Source of the DNA: Mytilus trossulus
Lineage: Eukaryota; Mollusca; Bivalvia; Mytilida; Mytilidae
Length of the DNA stretch: 64,000 nucleotides
NCBI RefSeq assembly: GCF_036588685.1
Contig: NC_086377.1
Span: forward strand, 66,966,283-67,030,282
Reading direction: 5' to 3'
Part shown: positions 32,853 through 45,180 of the stretch, in pieces
Numbering within the stretch: position 1 is the stretch's first letter
How the letters are laid out: every line of letters begins with the position of its first letter
Made by a program: the position numbers and the translations under genes
Notes under the pieces: generated by a model
Told to the model about the DNA's origin: nothing
What the model saw: only the letters and a program-made list of their open reading frames with translations
Databases searched by the model: none

Positions 32853-33235
32853 GAAACACGCGTCTGGCGTTAGTGTAAAATTTTAGTCCTTGTATCTATG
32901 ATGAGTTTATTTACAACCACTGGGTCGATGCCACTGCTGGTGGAGATTTATTTTCTCATGTGTATCACCAGCCCAGTAGTCAGCACTTCTGTGTTGACTT
33001 GATTTATCATTGATATGTTCACAATGATAAATTAACTGTTAACAAAATTTTGAATTTTTGAAATACTTTGGCTTTTCTACCTCATGAATATATTACCTTA
33101 GCTGTATTTGGCAAAACCTTTAGGAATTTTTGGTCCTCAATGCTCTTCATCTTCGAACTTATTTGGCCTTTTAAACATTTTTTTATTTGAGCGTCACTGA
33201 TGAGTCTTTTGTCGACGAAATGTGCATCTGGCGTA
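32853..33235 (+). mobile_element. Retrozyme (hammerhead-bounded, 364-nt monomer)
   Basis: A partial hammerhead (GAAACACGCGTC/TGGCGT) at 32853-32870 and a nearly complete one at 33190-33234 bound a monomer of 364 nt (32865-33228). The central part (CCACTGGGTCGATGCCACTG) is shared with 62343-62701. It lies in the intron between the two HEPN exons, antisense to the gene. Non-autonomous retroelements of this layout (retrozymes) are established in plants and invertebrates. Confidence 0.8.
33190..33234 (+). ncRNA. Hammerhead ribozyme, type I, stem III diverged
   Basis: The core is CTGATGA (33197-33203), stem II GTCT/CGAC with one mismatch, GAAA (33217-33220), stem III TGTGCATC and then TGGCGT. Stem I pairs AGCGTCA with TGGCGT. 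The core bases are present. The stem II and III changes suggest weak activity. Confidence 0.7.
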
Positions 33236-34648
33236 AGTGTTAAATTTTGGTCCTGGTATCTATAATGAGTTTATATACTATTGTTGCCTTTTTTTGCATT
33301 TACAGTTAAGAAATTCCATGTTATGTATTTCGGGGTTTTTTATTTGACAAAAAAAGAATTGCCTTGTACGATTTTTTAATGTATGTAAACCTTAAGAAAT
33401 TTTATGTTGGTACTATTATTTTGTTTGCAATCCTTGTAAATTTGTAATGAACATGAAACGTAAATGTATGACAAAATCCCTTATACTAGTAATACACCTT
33501 GCTCTTGCTTTACATAGACAGTGATCCCGTTTGTGCTTATCAAAATGTTGTTTGTTTGTTTTTGGTTTTGCTAGACAAAACTAAATAGGAAACATAAGTC
33601 GGTAAATAAAAAATTGACAATTACAGGATCCGAAGCTGTGACAGGCATATACAGAAAATGGCGTGGTTGATATGTTTGTATTTGCCCAACCCTCTCTTAA
33701 CTTTGAGCAGTGACGTATTAGAATTATCTAAGAACGCACATAAAAAAATGAAAAACAAAGTAGGAACCTAAGAGAACAAGGAGTTACAGAATACGTAATT
33801 TGTTTGATAGCACCAAACTGTTACTTGTTCGGGCCTTAATCATAAACCCTTTGGAAAATATTATTCAGCTTAGTATGCTTATAAATAATCAAAATTTTAT
33901 ACATGTTAAGAGAATGACATGAAGAAACAAGTGATGTGGACTTGTCTAATGTCTCCGAACAACCTAATTTGAATACATTATACAAAACATGCCTCGTCTT
34001 TTCGCCTTTACCAAGTTCGTTTTTTATTTAGTTTTAATTTTATTTTTCATTTCATAAAAAAAAAACGATTAATGATATTAATTGAGGATGTACTAAGGTG
34101 AGGTTTTGGAATTCGTGTCAAATTTTCGTTTCCATACAATGCAAGGTAAAATATTTTCCCCCATAACACCCAATTTTTTTTCGTAATAAGTCTAAAAACT
34201 CATAAATGGTCATTTGCCAAAATTTTAGAAGGTTCTTAATTTTCTTTCATTTGTTTTGAGACCCAAAAAATACCAAATGCAAATATGACGTAAAAGTCCA
34301 AGTCAGCCTTTTCCCGCCATATTTTAAATCTCAAATATCTCGAAAAGAAGGTCTATGAACTATCAATATTTTTAGCTTATTTTTATCCTTAACGAATGCT
34401 ATTTTCACCTGACATTACCTATGTACATCCTTAAAGGATTGAAAATAATGTTATTAATTCAATGATAAAATAAAAATATGTGACTTAAGGGACATCATCT
34501 TTATTCATAGATTGTCCTTCCTCGTTTCATTAATAAAATATGAAGAGAATCATGATAAATACGACCAGCAGTTGAATTCCTTCCAATTTGTGATATTTCA
34601 ATTATATTAAGAAATAACACTTTCTTTTCAGATTGTATTTTTAAATAC
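33235..34648 (-). other. Remainder of the intron between HEPN exons
   Basis: This is AT-rich, with scattered repeat fragments and no exon recognised on either strand. Confidence 0.4.
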
Positions 34649-34855
34649 CTGGAAACAGCACAGCTAATTGGTCACTAGAACATTTCCAGTAACTAAATCT
34701 TAAATTTTTCATATGACTATTCAAATGTGTTGCTAGAGTTGGCTCCGGGACAGTCTTTATGAAATACAAGCGAACTGATTCGGTTGCTATTGTCTGACAA
34801 AGTAGGAAGTATCGAAGAAAGTTGTTTTTCTCTTTAGGCAATGAATAAACTGGCT
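34649..34855 (-). CDS. HEPN (DZIP3-type) exon, N-terminal part
   Basis: The acceptor ATCTTTTTTCAG ends at 34856 and the donor CCAG/GTATTT is at 34648. It encodes PVYSLPKEKNNFLRYFLLCQ, ATESVRLYFIK and a final WKCSSDQLAVLFP. This is the usual opening of the DZIP3-like HEPN domain (NFLR...L..A...VR..F...LFP). It is phase 1 at both ends (207 nt), joining the Ig exon upstream (G plus AG gives Glu) and the exon at 32555 downstream (G plus GC gives Gly). Confidence 0.75.
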
Positions 34856-35149
34856 CTGAAAAAAGATATCAGATTATTAAAACAAATTACAACATTAAAG
34901 GTGTTGGAAAAGATTATATCTGCTGAAAAACAATTTCAAGTTCAGTTAAGTGTGTGAAAAATTACGTAGCAAAGTCTACATTAAACTCATTTTCAGGAGT
35001 ACAGTCCACAACTGAGAAATTTTTAAATGTAGCAAAACATATAATGAGATTACAGTGCGTTAGGTTATTCCAAATCGAGACCGCCCTAAATGTAGAACTT
35101 AATGTCATACTTGCGAGCATTTAATCTAATAAGTCTATTGACAACAATT

Positions 35150-35440
35150 GTACCTGATGGGATTAAATTGGTTGTTGACATGAATATCAATAATGTGGTA
35201 ATTTTTATAAATTTCCTGTTAACCAAACTTTGAAATTTTCGGCAAACTAATGATTTTCTTATTCCAGGCATAGATTTCCTTAGCCATATTTGGCACAAAT
35301 TTTTGGAATTTTTGATCTTCAATGCTCTTCAACTTTGTACTTGTTTGGCTTTATAATTATTTTGATATGAGCTTCACTGATTAGTCTTATGAAGACGAAA
35401 CGCGCGTCAGGCGTAAGAAAATTATAATCCTGGTACCTTT
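35150..35440 (+). repeat. Retrozyme fragment with mutated hammerhead
   Basis: It shares the lead-in (TTGATCTTCAATGCTCTTCA) with other retrozymes in the window. The ribozyme at about 35370-35415 reads CTGATTA instead of CTGATGA, so the core is broken, but GAAACGCGCGTC is intact. It lies in the intron between the Ig and HEPN exons. Confidence 0.75.
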
Positions 35441-35540
35441 GATAACTATTTATTCCGAATTCAATTTTTTCCGAAAATATTTTCAAGTTTTAGATATAAT
35501 TTATGTCTGCCATTTTTATTTTATAAAAGAAATTGCTTAC

Positions 35541-35849
35541 CACCGAATACTTCCAATTGGATATTCCGACCAGTAACCGTTCCACTGATTGTAGTGACAG
35601 ATAACTGGTAAACACCCGCATCTGTGTTATCTACATCATTTATAATAAGCTCAGGTGCTGGCAGGGAACAAGAACTTCCGTAGTATTTCATTGAGTGTGT
35701 AAGAATGTTTGTTGGTTTATTGTATTCCATCTTTTGCCATTTTATGAATGATTCAGGAGACGACGTTCTTACAGAAGCTAATAGTTTTATACTTCCTCCG
35801 TGTCCAATGTGAACCTTTTCATTTGGATATTGGTCAATGTAAACATCAT
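35541..35849 (-). CDS. Ig-like domain exon (309 nt, phase 1-1)
   Basis: It runs from acceptor TTAAATAG (ending 35850) to donor GGTG/GTAAGC (35540). Its 103 residues include DVYIDQYPNEKVHIGHGGS, FIKWQKMEYN (strand C Trp) and ELIINDVDNTDAGVYQLSV (the D-x-G-x-Y strand F signature), ending QLEVFG. Phase 1-1 exons are typical of Ig domains. The usual disulphide cysteines of strands B and F are not there (LLA and YQL). It joins the exon at 34855 in frame. An Ig-HEPN-NTPase fusion suggests a receptor or sensor protein (inference). Upstream exons were not found. Confidence 0.75.
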
Positions 35850-38039
35850 CTATTTAATAAAACGCTAGCATACAATTGTGAAAACATAATAGTATTGTTT
35901 CATTCATAACCTACCATCAAAAAGAAGTGTCTCTAATCTACATATTTTGAAAGTAGAATCATAAAAATCTTATATTTAGCAAAAGCAGAGAAGTTTAATT
36001 AACATTAATTGGTGTGTATAATTTACCTACTTCCCTGCAAAGAAAATGTCATAAAGAACTTGTACAACATATCCGTGGTCACGTGTAAATTCAGAAATAA
36101 TCTGATTACAATGTAGATCGTGTGTCAACGCAACGCTTCAACGTATCTGATGGCGCTAGGCTCTACTTTATGTTTTCTATTTTAAATACCTCTCGTGATC
36201 CTCTGGTTTTGTCAGATACTACCTACAACAATTTCAGATTAATTGGCATGGAATAATTGTTCGATAAACCGGGGTTCGAACTAACAACCTCAGGGGGACA
36301 ATTAAGTGATCGCTGTGAATTGACAACACGGTCGCCGAAGTAAGAATGTACTATGCTCACTATTATATTTCCATGTTCAGTGAACAGTGAAACTTAGGGT
36401 CAAAACCGTAGTTTTGTATTTGATTTTAAATGTCACATCATTATTCAAATCTGTATCAAGTTTTGATAGTTTAATATGTTTTAACATTGATGTGATGGAC
36501 TATCACGATCGTTGCATAACAAGCATTTTGGTCAGTTAGAATTAAAATACAAATGTATGACTCTTAAATGAGATCTGATCAGATACCAGCTTATAATAAA
36601 AAAAACACCGGCTCGCTTAATTAAGTGATTAGTGGCAATAGAATTACAACCGCAAAAGGCCAACAACTCTCAAGACACTAGTTGAGTAAAACTGAAAATC
36701 TTTAAATCTAATATGTATTGCCACACTTCTTGTTCTTCTTTGCTTGTGGACATCCATTCACGGTTAAATAAAACTCTAGTTCTTCAATTAGTTTTAACAT
36801 TTGATGAACGATTACTGCAATATTGATAGATCTTGAACAATTGTGTAAAAATTGAAAATCTTACATTTTGTGTCTGTACTGTACCACCAATTACAAATGT
36901 AATGCCAAGTATTTCTTATAAATGACATAACCTGACTGTTGTATTCCTCTGTGTAAAATGTGCACTGTGTAATTTATGTCGTCTGAAAAAAGTAAAATGT
37001 GGTATAGGATTTTAAGGCATTAAATTGCACATAGCTATTCAAAATGCCTTATACATGTTATACAATTCTATAAAAAAAAAGGATAGATATAGTTTTACTT
37101 ATTACGTCAGCAAGCTTGTTGGGGGTTGTCTTTATTTACAAATAAAAGTTTATGTTTGGGGGTAATCATATGTGGGTTGAGGGTGTCGTTTGTTGTAGTT
37201 TTTGTTTTGTTTTATGCAAGAATTAATCCTTTTTTGTATTGTTGTTGGTGGACTGGACATGTATGAACGATACTCCAAATAAAGCAGCTTTCATCAAAAT
37301 AAAACCAGCTTTAACATCACAAAACACAATCAATAAAGATCAACAAGATACAATCAAAAAGTTGCAAACCAAATTAACTGATCTTGGAAAAAGGATTGAA
37401 GAGCAAAAGAAGTCTATATATATATTCATTTATAGAATGATTTAATCTACAGTTAAAAAGAATATCATTATCTTTTTTTCAAATTTTGATGTTTGCTAAC
37501 ATACATCGATATACAGAACGCAAATATTCCTTGTACATTTACTGTTTTTTTGTTTTTATGTTCATATGTTTTCATTCTTACCATTCGAAGTGAACAATTA
37601 AGTAATTGTTTCTTTGTTTATTTTTTATACAGCCTTTTGTAAACATGTGTGTCAGATCAATTTTTGATAATGAGTAGTGAAGCAATCACACATAGAATAA
37701 CAACAGGGCTTTTTTACGGGACCATTAGTGAAGTACTTATAAGAAAAGCGATAGAAATACATGTCAATATATATGATGGATTATGTTCATTTATACTATG
37801 GCTTTGTTTGCTGAGTTAAAAACCAATTATGCATGCTGAAAAATATTTTATCATTCTTGTTTATTTGTCTTATGTGTGTAAATAAAAGTAACATTAAAAT
37901 AAAGCGGTGCCTGAATTAAGAGCATGATAGTCTAGAAAGTATGTGGTTTTAATTGAAAACAAAATTACACGTGCTATTGAATACCATTACTTATCGATCT
38001 GAACGTTTTTCACCGTCCAATTTTTATTTTATTTTATAC
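35850..38039. other. Non-coding upstream of the Ig exon
   Basis: The start of the host gene should lie in or beyond this stretch, but I could not identify a promoter or first exon. A possible broken exon at about 36865-36964 (minus) is noted under rejections. Confidence 0.4.
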
Positions 38040-40450
38040 GACAGGATGATGAAAAGGGCATTAGACGAAACTAATCATAGTATTCGTTTGGGTAATCTAA
38101 ATATTAATATATATTATTTATAAATATTTTGATATACTTAGTATAAATGGTCTATTTAATACAATTAATGATGATACTCATTTTGATTCACAAACTGGTT
38201 CGTTGTCCTTATTATACCCAATATTAATAACTGATTCCATTCAATTTATTGACTCGGGTATTATACCTATCAAAAAAGAAGTAATCATGAAGGTACTTAC
38301 ATAACAGTCGGAAGCGGGTTCAGTAACTCGAAGAGTTTCAAACGTACAACATGGGACTATAAAACAGATGGATTCAGAGGTCGAATGGAATAAATTACTG
38401 GATAATTATATTAACATCCATAAATCTTGCAATATATTAACGTACGAATTTTTAAAAGTGACTGAATCCTGATTTTCGAAAAAAAACAGTAATTATGATC
38501 TAATGATAAAATCTGGTCTAATTCAAATCTGCGTATAGAAATAAGGAAATCAATATAAAAAAAAAGAGACAGGTTTCGGAAAATATTTTTAAGAAATAAA
38601 AGCACTACAAACAAATATAAATTTAAAAACCGAAGGACTTCGATGATAGAGGTAATAACGTTTTGTCAGAAATTACTGTAACTTTAGAATACGTTAAAGA
38701 TACTATTTCTACTTTAGATCCAAATAAAGCTGTTGGTCCAGACAAAATCAGTAATAGAATGCTTATAACAGCAAAAAAATGAAATTGCACTTCCCTTATG
38801 TATTCTTTTTAATAAATCGCTTTCTCCAAATATATTTCCTAAAGATTGGAAATTGGCATATGTTATTCCTTTATTTAAAATGGAAATAAGTCTTTCTTGC
38901 GTGAGCAAGGTACAAGAAAAAATAATCTATTAACATATGTTCAATAATTTAGTTTCTAATAAACTTTTGTATAAATTTCAGTCTGGTTTTATACTCAGCT
39001 GTTCTACTTTTCATCAACTAATTGAGATGTATCATTCTGTCGTGTATGCTTTAAATTTTGCTAATGTAAGCAAGGCATTCGATCGAGTATGGATAAGGAG
39101 CCTACTTCTTAAGTTAGAAATATATGGTATAAAAGGCAATCTGTTAATATGGCTTGAAAGTTACTTAACAAACAGAACTCAGAGGGTAGTATTAAAAGAG
39201 GCGACTTCCGAATTAGGTAATCTAAAAGCTGGTGTTCTACATGATTCGGTACTGGGTCCTCTCTTATTTCTAATATCAATTGATGACATTGCAGATGATA
39301 TGATTGGATTAAGTAAAATGTTTGCAGATGATACATCTATTGGACATCTCCAGATGAAACTACTCTACAATCTATGATTAATATCGATCTACCAAATATA
39401 ATTCCTGGGCAAATGCTTGGCTAGTCAAATTCAATCCAAATAAAACTAATAACAAATTGCTAAGTAACAAAAATCAAAAAAATAACTTGATTTTTTTTTT
39501 ATTTTGGCGGAGTTCAGGTAGATACAGTTACTAGTCACAAGCATTTGGGTATATTTTAGCAGTAAATGTAGGTGAACCAAGCATATTGATTCTTTAATAG
39601 AAAAGTTATCAATACAATCAAATGTTCTTATTAGACGTTTGAAATTCCCACTAAAAAGGGAAAATTTAGAAAAAATATATTTAACTTTTATTAGGCCTTT
39701 TCTAGAATATTCTTCTGAAGTTTGGGATAATAGACAATTGTCAATTACTGAATTGATTCTGTTATTAAACACTTTTAAACAAATTACTTCCCTTTGTCAA
39801 TCGTAGACTGGTTCTATACTGGACAATATTGGACAATGCAAACAATGTATGATGAATTGAAAATGATATCTCGGCGGTTTAATCAATCTTTCATTAAAAA
39901 CAATTTCTGATGTCGTAAGTATTTAGCTAACGACAAATTAATGTAATTAAAAGGTTTCAAAACCTTAAAAAAAACTCACATTACCCACAGGTAAATTTGC
40001 TCTTTTTTCTAGCTCTCCATTGTAAATAAAAATTAATGTCCCTCATTAGGGAGACAACTAAAAAAACGTCTCTAATTACAGGGTCAAATACGGGAATTGG
40101 CAAATGGACTATTTCGAACAGTTGAATTCTGAAAGATAAGAAAAATTACAATTGGAAGCACGTATTGTCACTGGTCTAACAAGCTATGCTAGCACTCAAT
40201 CACTTAATATTGAGACGGGATGGGGAAAATTAAAGATTAGACGGGAAGTTAAGAAATTAACTTTATTTTACAAAATTATGAAAAAGAACACTCCAGATTA
40301 CCATTTAGATGTAATACCCCCTACAGTTGCAGAAACAAACAATTACAATCTACGAAGCAGTCAAAATATATACAACACCACTAGTAGACTATCCCTTCAT
40401 CGAGAATCATGTATTCCATCTAGTATTAAAAGTTATCAAAGGTACCAGAA
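38040..40450 (+). mobile_element. CR1-like LINE relic
   Basis: This is a heavily mutated non-LTR element. Part of the endonuclease is visible at about 38160-38440 (GLFNTINDDTHFD, FIDSGIIP). The RT follows from about 38650 (TLDPNKAVGPDKISNRML), then an open frame at 38937-39377 with NVSKAFDRVWIRSLL (motif A), LKAGVLHDSVLGPLLF (motif B, usually QGS) and KMFADDTSIG (motif C). The C-terminal region is at 39500-40450 (TSHKHLG, EARIVTGLTSYAS, NYNLRSSQNIY). FADDTS and the PQGS-like motif suggest the CR1/Jockey side. Frequent stops and frameshifts make it dead. Confidence 0.8.
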
Positions 40451-40700
40451 TTATAATTACGTATGCCAGACGCGCGTTTCGTCTACATAAGACTCATCAG
40501 TGACGCTCATATCAAAATATTTATAAAGCCACACAAGTAAAAAGTTGAAGAGCATTGAGGATCCAAAATTCAAAAATGTTTTGCCAAATACAGTTAAGGT
40601 AATCTATGCCTGGGATAAGAAAATCCTTAGTGTTTCGAAAATTTCAAAGTTTTGTAAACAGGAAATTTAGAAAAATGACCACATTATTGATATAACTGTG
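40440..40700 (-). mobile_element. Retrozyme copy (minus strand) with intact hammerhead core
   Basis: The reverse complement matches the retrozymes at 57408-57660 and 62343-62701, ending in a hammerhead and then GGTACC. It lies at the 3' end of the CR1-like relic. Only one ribozyme is present, so it is a truncated or monomeric copy. Confidence 0.75.
40463..40507 (-). ncRNA. Hammerhead ribozyme, type I (intact core)
   Basis: The minus strand reads AGCGTCA, CTGATGA (40494-40500), stem II GTCT-TATGT-AGAC, GAAA (40477-40480), CGCGCGTC and then TGGCAT. All invariant core bases are present. Stem III is a palindrome with no loop, so pairing with a second copy is probably needed. Stem I has one C-A mismatch. 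Confidence 0.8.
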
Positions 40701-42520
40701 GAATTCGCTCGATTTGAGTTTTAGAAATGAACTGTCTTTAAATATGTTTGAATCAAAAAATAAACAGAAATATTTCCAATGACATGGATCATCAATTTGA
40801 TTTTATTAATAAAATCCTATCAGTTGACAACGACAATTTAAATAATTGCTTTAAATAATAACTAACGTTCTGGGTGAATATCTATATCAAGATTAAAACA
40901 ACCTACCAGGTCTATCATAAATAAATTTACGGTCAACTCGACTTTTAGAAATCGGTGAGCCATGTCGTTTAAATTCTTGTTAATTTCATGCCTCCATATC
41001 AATATTGTTTGTGATGTTATCATAATGTATTTTATTTTGTTCGGTTATTTATTATCAATTGTATGTAATGGAGAATAAAATTGTGAAGGTAATGGGGAAT
41101 GTGTCCTAAGTTCTAAGTTGCAAAACTTGAGTCTAATCCTATTGTCAATGTTATTGGACAATAAGATATGTTTAAACTAACCCATAAATGTTTACATCGA
41201 CGTCGTTTGATCCTTTCTAGATACATTTCTCATTGGAAACCATATACATTTTCTTATTTTATTTTATATACACTATGTTCTATTATGTTCTATTTATGAA
41301 TTTGAGAGTTTATGTTATACGCTATATTCTATATATGTGTTTAAATGTTTTATGTTATACATGTGGTGAGACTTTAATATAATATTGAATCCCGAATTTT
41401 GCAAAACAGTCATATTCAATGAATTGTTTGCTAATTTTATCTGTCTTTAAGTACAACGGAAAATATTAAAACAGTGAATTCATTTAAAAATAATCACATT
41501 TTATGCTGATCAGACCATATTTTGGATAAACTTTTACATGTTCAGAGTATTTTTTAACTTGAAATGAAAAATATTTTAATTATAAAATAAAGGCGATAGT
41601 AGTATAACGCTGTTCAATAGTCATGAATTCATTTAACTGAAACAATCCCGGGTCACAAACCAAAACTGAGGGAAACATATCAACTGTAAAAGGAAATGAA
41701 ACGGAACAACAAAACACTTAACTGTTACAAAAACAGAACCCAACATGCATAGAAACAATGTGTCGCATTAATCAAATAGGTGACTCAATCGGATGAACAA
41801 TTACAAAGTGTCATTTTTTTAACATGCTAAGTGACGATCTAAATCTCGATAAAAAAAACTCACAACCTTAGTACAATTCGAAAGATGATGGCAAAATCTT
41901 AAAATTAAAAAAAACCTCACCTATGGAAGAATTCTTTCTTTAGTTTGCGGTGTCTGGTAGTAACAGCCGAATGTTGATATGTTCAGCCCTTTCTGCGATA
42001 ACGCTCCGATATTACTATTTCGACGAAAGTAGTTGGGTTTTTTTTAGTTTGTTAGATTTTTTGAAAACAATTGAGTGCCTCCGCTAACGTCAGCTTATAC
42101 TTTCTTTCTTAGTCGGCAAACCCCGTTGTTATGCCAATTTAATCACTTATTTATACAGCAGTTCACGTTGGCGGAGGCCCGTTAAAAACAAAAATATCCG
42201 CATATCATAATTTTTCTATATTTTGACGTATTCAAAGCATTTCAACAAACATAATATCAGGTTTCTGTATCCTCAAATGATGAATTACGCAAATATTTTT
42301 CGATGCTAAGTTCATTTTTTTCCTATGAAAATGATTGTGTGACAAAATAGGGGACCAAATAAGGCCCCTTTAATTATTTGGTAAAATCAAAATATTGTGT
42401 ATTAAAAAAATAAACAACTCTTGGTATATCTGTACAAAGTCAGCACTTGTATACTCTTATTTTTATTCACTTTCTTTAAAACATTTCTGCACTTTCTTTT
42501 TACGTTGTAAATTAAATTAT
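40701..42520. other. Non-coding, contains a dispersed repeat at 41600-41770
   Basis: The minus-strand repeat at 41600-41770 matches 32080-32240. At about 41070-41100 (GGTAATGGGGAATGTGTC) there is a scrap resembling the end of the retroelement at 50834. No gene was seen. Confidence 0.45.
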
Positions 42521-44395
42521 AACCAGATGCTCCGCAGGGCGTAGCTTTATACGATCGCAGAGGTTGAACCCTGAACGGTTGGGGCAAGTATGGACACAAC
42601 ATTCAAGCTGGATTCAGCTCTAAATTTGGATTGTGATTAAATAGTTGACACAGCATAGGTTTCTGACACAGAATGAATGTGTTCTAATGAACTTAATTTT
42701 TTTGTTTTCTCTTAGAGCAATTCACTATGCTGTTGAATATTAATTCTCTCAAAAAAATGTTTGAAGAAATTTTCTTTTTATTTATGAAATTTCAAATGAG
42801 AAAAATTGAACCTAATTTTTTAATCACTTCCCCCTTTCCCTTATTCCAAAACTAATCTCAATTAAAATATTTAAATGGAGTTTGCAACAATAACTACTCA
42901 TTTAAATACATCATAAAATATTAAGATGTAAAAAAACTGCTTGTTATCACTGAATGGTAAAGATTATTTAAATTTATCAGTTGGTAGTAAAAAGTGAATA
43001 TACATTGTATATTGTATGTAACAAAGATTTAAGTTGATTCTGGACAAAGAAAGATAACTCCAATTAAAAAAAATTCTTGCAATAAGATATTTCTTGCTTA
43101 CTATTCTGAACAAAGAAAGATAACTCCAATTAAAAAAAAATTTGCTATTTCACAACATTGTGAAATTATATATTTCTTGCCATTGCACAATACTGTGCAA
43201 TTGAAAAGACTTGCTATTGCACAATACTTAATATAATAATTTTAGATCCTGATTTGGACCAACTTGAAAACTGGGCCCATAATAAAAAAAACTAAGTACA
43301 TGTTTAGATTCAGCATATCAAAGAGGCCCAAGAATTTAATTTTTGTTAAAATCAAACTTAGTTTAATTCTGGACCCTTTGGACCTTAATGTAGGCCAATT
43401 TGAAAACGGGACCACAAATGGAAGAATCTACATACACAGTTAGATTTGGCATATCAAAGAACCCCATTTATTTAATTTTTGATGAAATCAAATAAAGTTT
43501 AATTTTGGACCCAGATTTGGACCAACTTGAAAACTGGACCAATAATCAAGAATCTAAGTACATTTTTAGATTCAACATATCAAAGAACCCAACCGATTCA
43601 TTTTTTGTCAAAATCAAGTTTAATTTTGGACCCTTTGGACCTAAATGTAGACCAATTTGAAAACATGACCAAAAGTTAAGAATCTACATACACAGTTAGA
43701 TTCGGCATATCAAAGAACCCCAATTATTCAATTTTGATGAAATCAAACAAAGTTTAATTTTGGACCCTTTGGGCCCCTTTTTCCTAAACTGTTGGGACCA
43801 AAACTCCCAAAATCACTACCAACGTTCCTTTTATGGTCATAAACCTTGTGTTTAAATTTCATAGATTTCTATTTACTTATACTAACATTATGGTGCGAAA
43901 ACCCAGAAAAATGCTTATTTGGGTCCCTTTTTGGCCCCTAATTCCTAAACTGTTGGGACCTCAAATCCCAAAATCAATACCAATCGTCCTTTTGTGGTCA
44001 TAAACATTGTGTTTAAATTTCATAGATTTCTATTAACTTAAACTAAAGTTATTGTGCGAAAACCAAGAATAATGCTTATTTGGGCCCTTTTTTGGCCCCT
44101 TATTCCTAAACTATTGAAACCAAAACTCCCAAAATCAATCCCAACCTTTCTTTTGTGGTCATAAACATTGTGTCAAAATTTCATAGATTTCTATTAACTT
44201 AAACTAAAGTTATAGTGCGAAAACCAAGAAAATGCTTATTTGGGCCCTTTTTGGCCCCTAATTCCTAAAATGTTGGGACCAAAACTCCCAAAATCAATAC
44301 CAACCTTCCTTTTATGGTCATAAACCTTGTGTTAAAATTTCATAGATTTCTATTCACTTTTACTAAAGTTAGAGTACGAAAACTAAAAGTATTCG

Positions 44396-44427
<32 letters not shown>

Positions 44428-44492
44428 AGACGACGACGCCAACGTGATAGCAATATACGACGAAATTTTTTTCAAAATTTGCGGTCGTATAA
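42521..44492 (+). repeat. Composite repeat, copy ii
   Basis: It runs from AACCAGATGCTCCGCAGGGC to the hairpin GCGGTCGTATAA. It has a leader (to about 43240), about four units of a 125-137-bp module (43250-43770), about four units of a 160-bp module (43775-44380; unit starts at 43913, 44074 and 44234), a (CGA)n run (44396-44440) and the terminal hairpin (ATATACGAC...GTCGTATA). It is non-coding; the Arg-rich ORF over the CGA run is an artefact. It is nearly identical to copy iii. Confidence 0.85.
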
Positions 44493-45180
44493 TTACTCAA
44501 ATACCATCAATGTCTATGTTTTCAGCACATATTTCACAAGTTATGACACAGCTGTGCTTTTTTTTATATCTGTTAAAGAGTTGTATACTAAATTTTATTT
44601 TTTATCAATAAATATATATTGTGTCATTTAAGAACTTGTATTTTGCCAAAAGATGCATACTAGTGAATGAAAGTTCATTTTGCTTTGGTATATAGAATTG
44701 AATTACATTTGTTCATGTTATTGGAATGCTTATAAAAATAAGGAGATGTGGTACAATGTATATGATATTTAGTGAGTTTATCAAGCAAAAGTGAATAAGA
44801 AATAGGTATAAGCAGTTGCAGGTACTACTGTACAATCTCAAACAATGAGAAAAACTCATACCGTAAAGAGAATTTCATATTTACAAGTAAGTTTTGTTTT
44901 TGCGTTGAATAATTTTCTTCTATTGTTTTAATTGCAAATATGGGAAGTGGTAAAAATGCTAATGAGACAGCTGTTATGGCCACAGAGCCTTAATTGAAAA
45001 CTTCTTTTTCATTCATACCGGTAGATTTTGCCTGGAGTTAGAAACATATCTGACAACTTTTCAAAATGCACATGGGGGTTTTACGTGAAAGATGGTTCAT
45101 ATAGTCATACAAAACCTTCAAGGGGGCCTTCAAATGGAAGCAGGACAAGTCACCCCACTGGTTAATCGCCCCACTTTTTA
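44493..45180. other. Non-coding, nothing recognised
   Basis: AT-rich spacer between the composite repeat and the foldback element. Confidence 0.4.

Noticed and set aside
36865-36964. Possible exon upstream of the Ig exon (TFYTEEYNSQVMSF, WHYICNWWY, donor GTAAGA in phase 1)
   Set aside because: The phase would fit the Ig exon, but the strong acceptor (exon start 36982) gives a stop in this frame, and a frameshift or a weak acceptor would be needed.
37239-37445. Lys-rich 68-codon plus-strand ORF with coiled-coil look
   Set aside because: It is short, opposite to the local gene, with low-complexity composition and no homologue recognised.
42521-44492. Composite repeat as a Helitron
   Set aside because: A terminal hairpin is present, but the ends lack the 5' TC and 3' CTRR signals.
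44314-44631. Arginine-rich ORF (also 52338-52697)
   Set aside because: The Arg run is the (CGA)n part of the composite repeat read in one frame; the flanks are non-coding modules.
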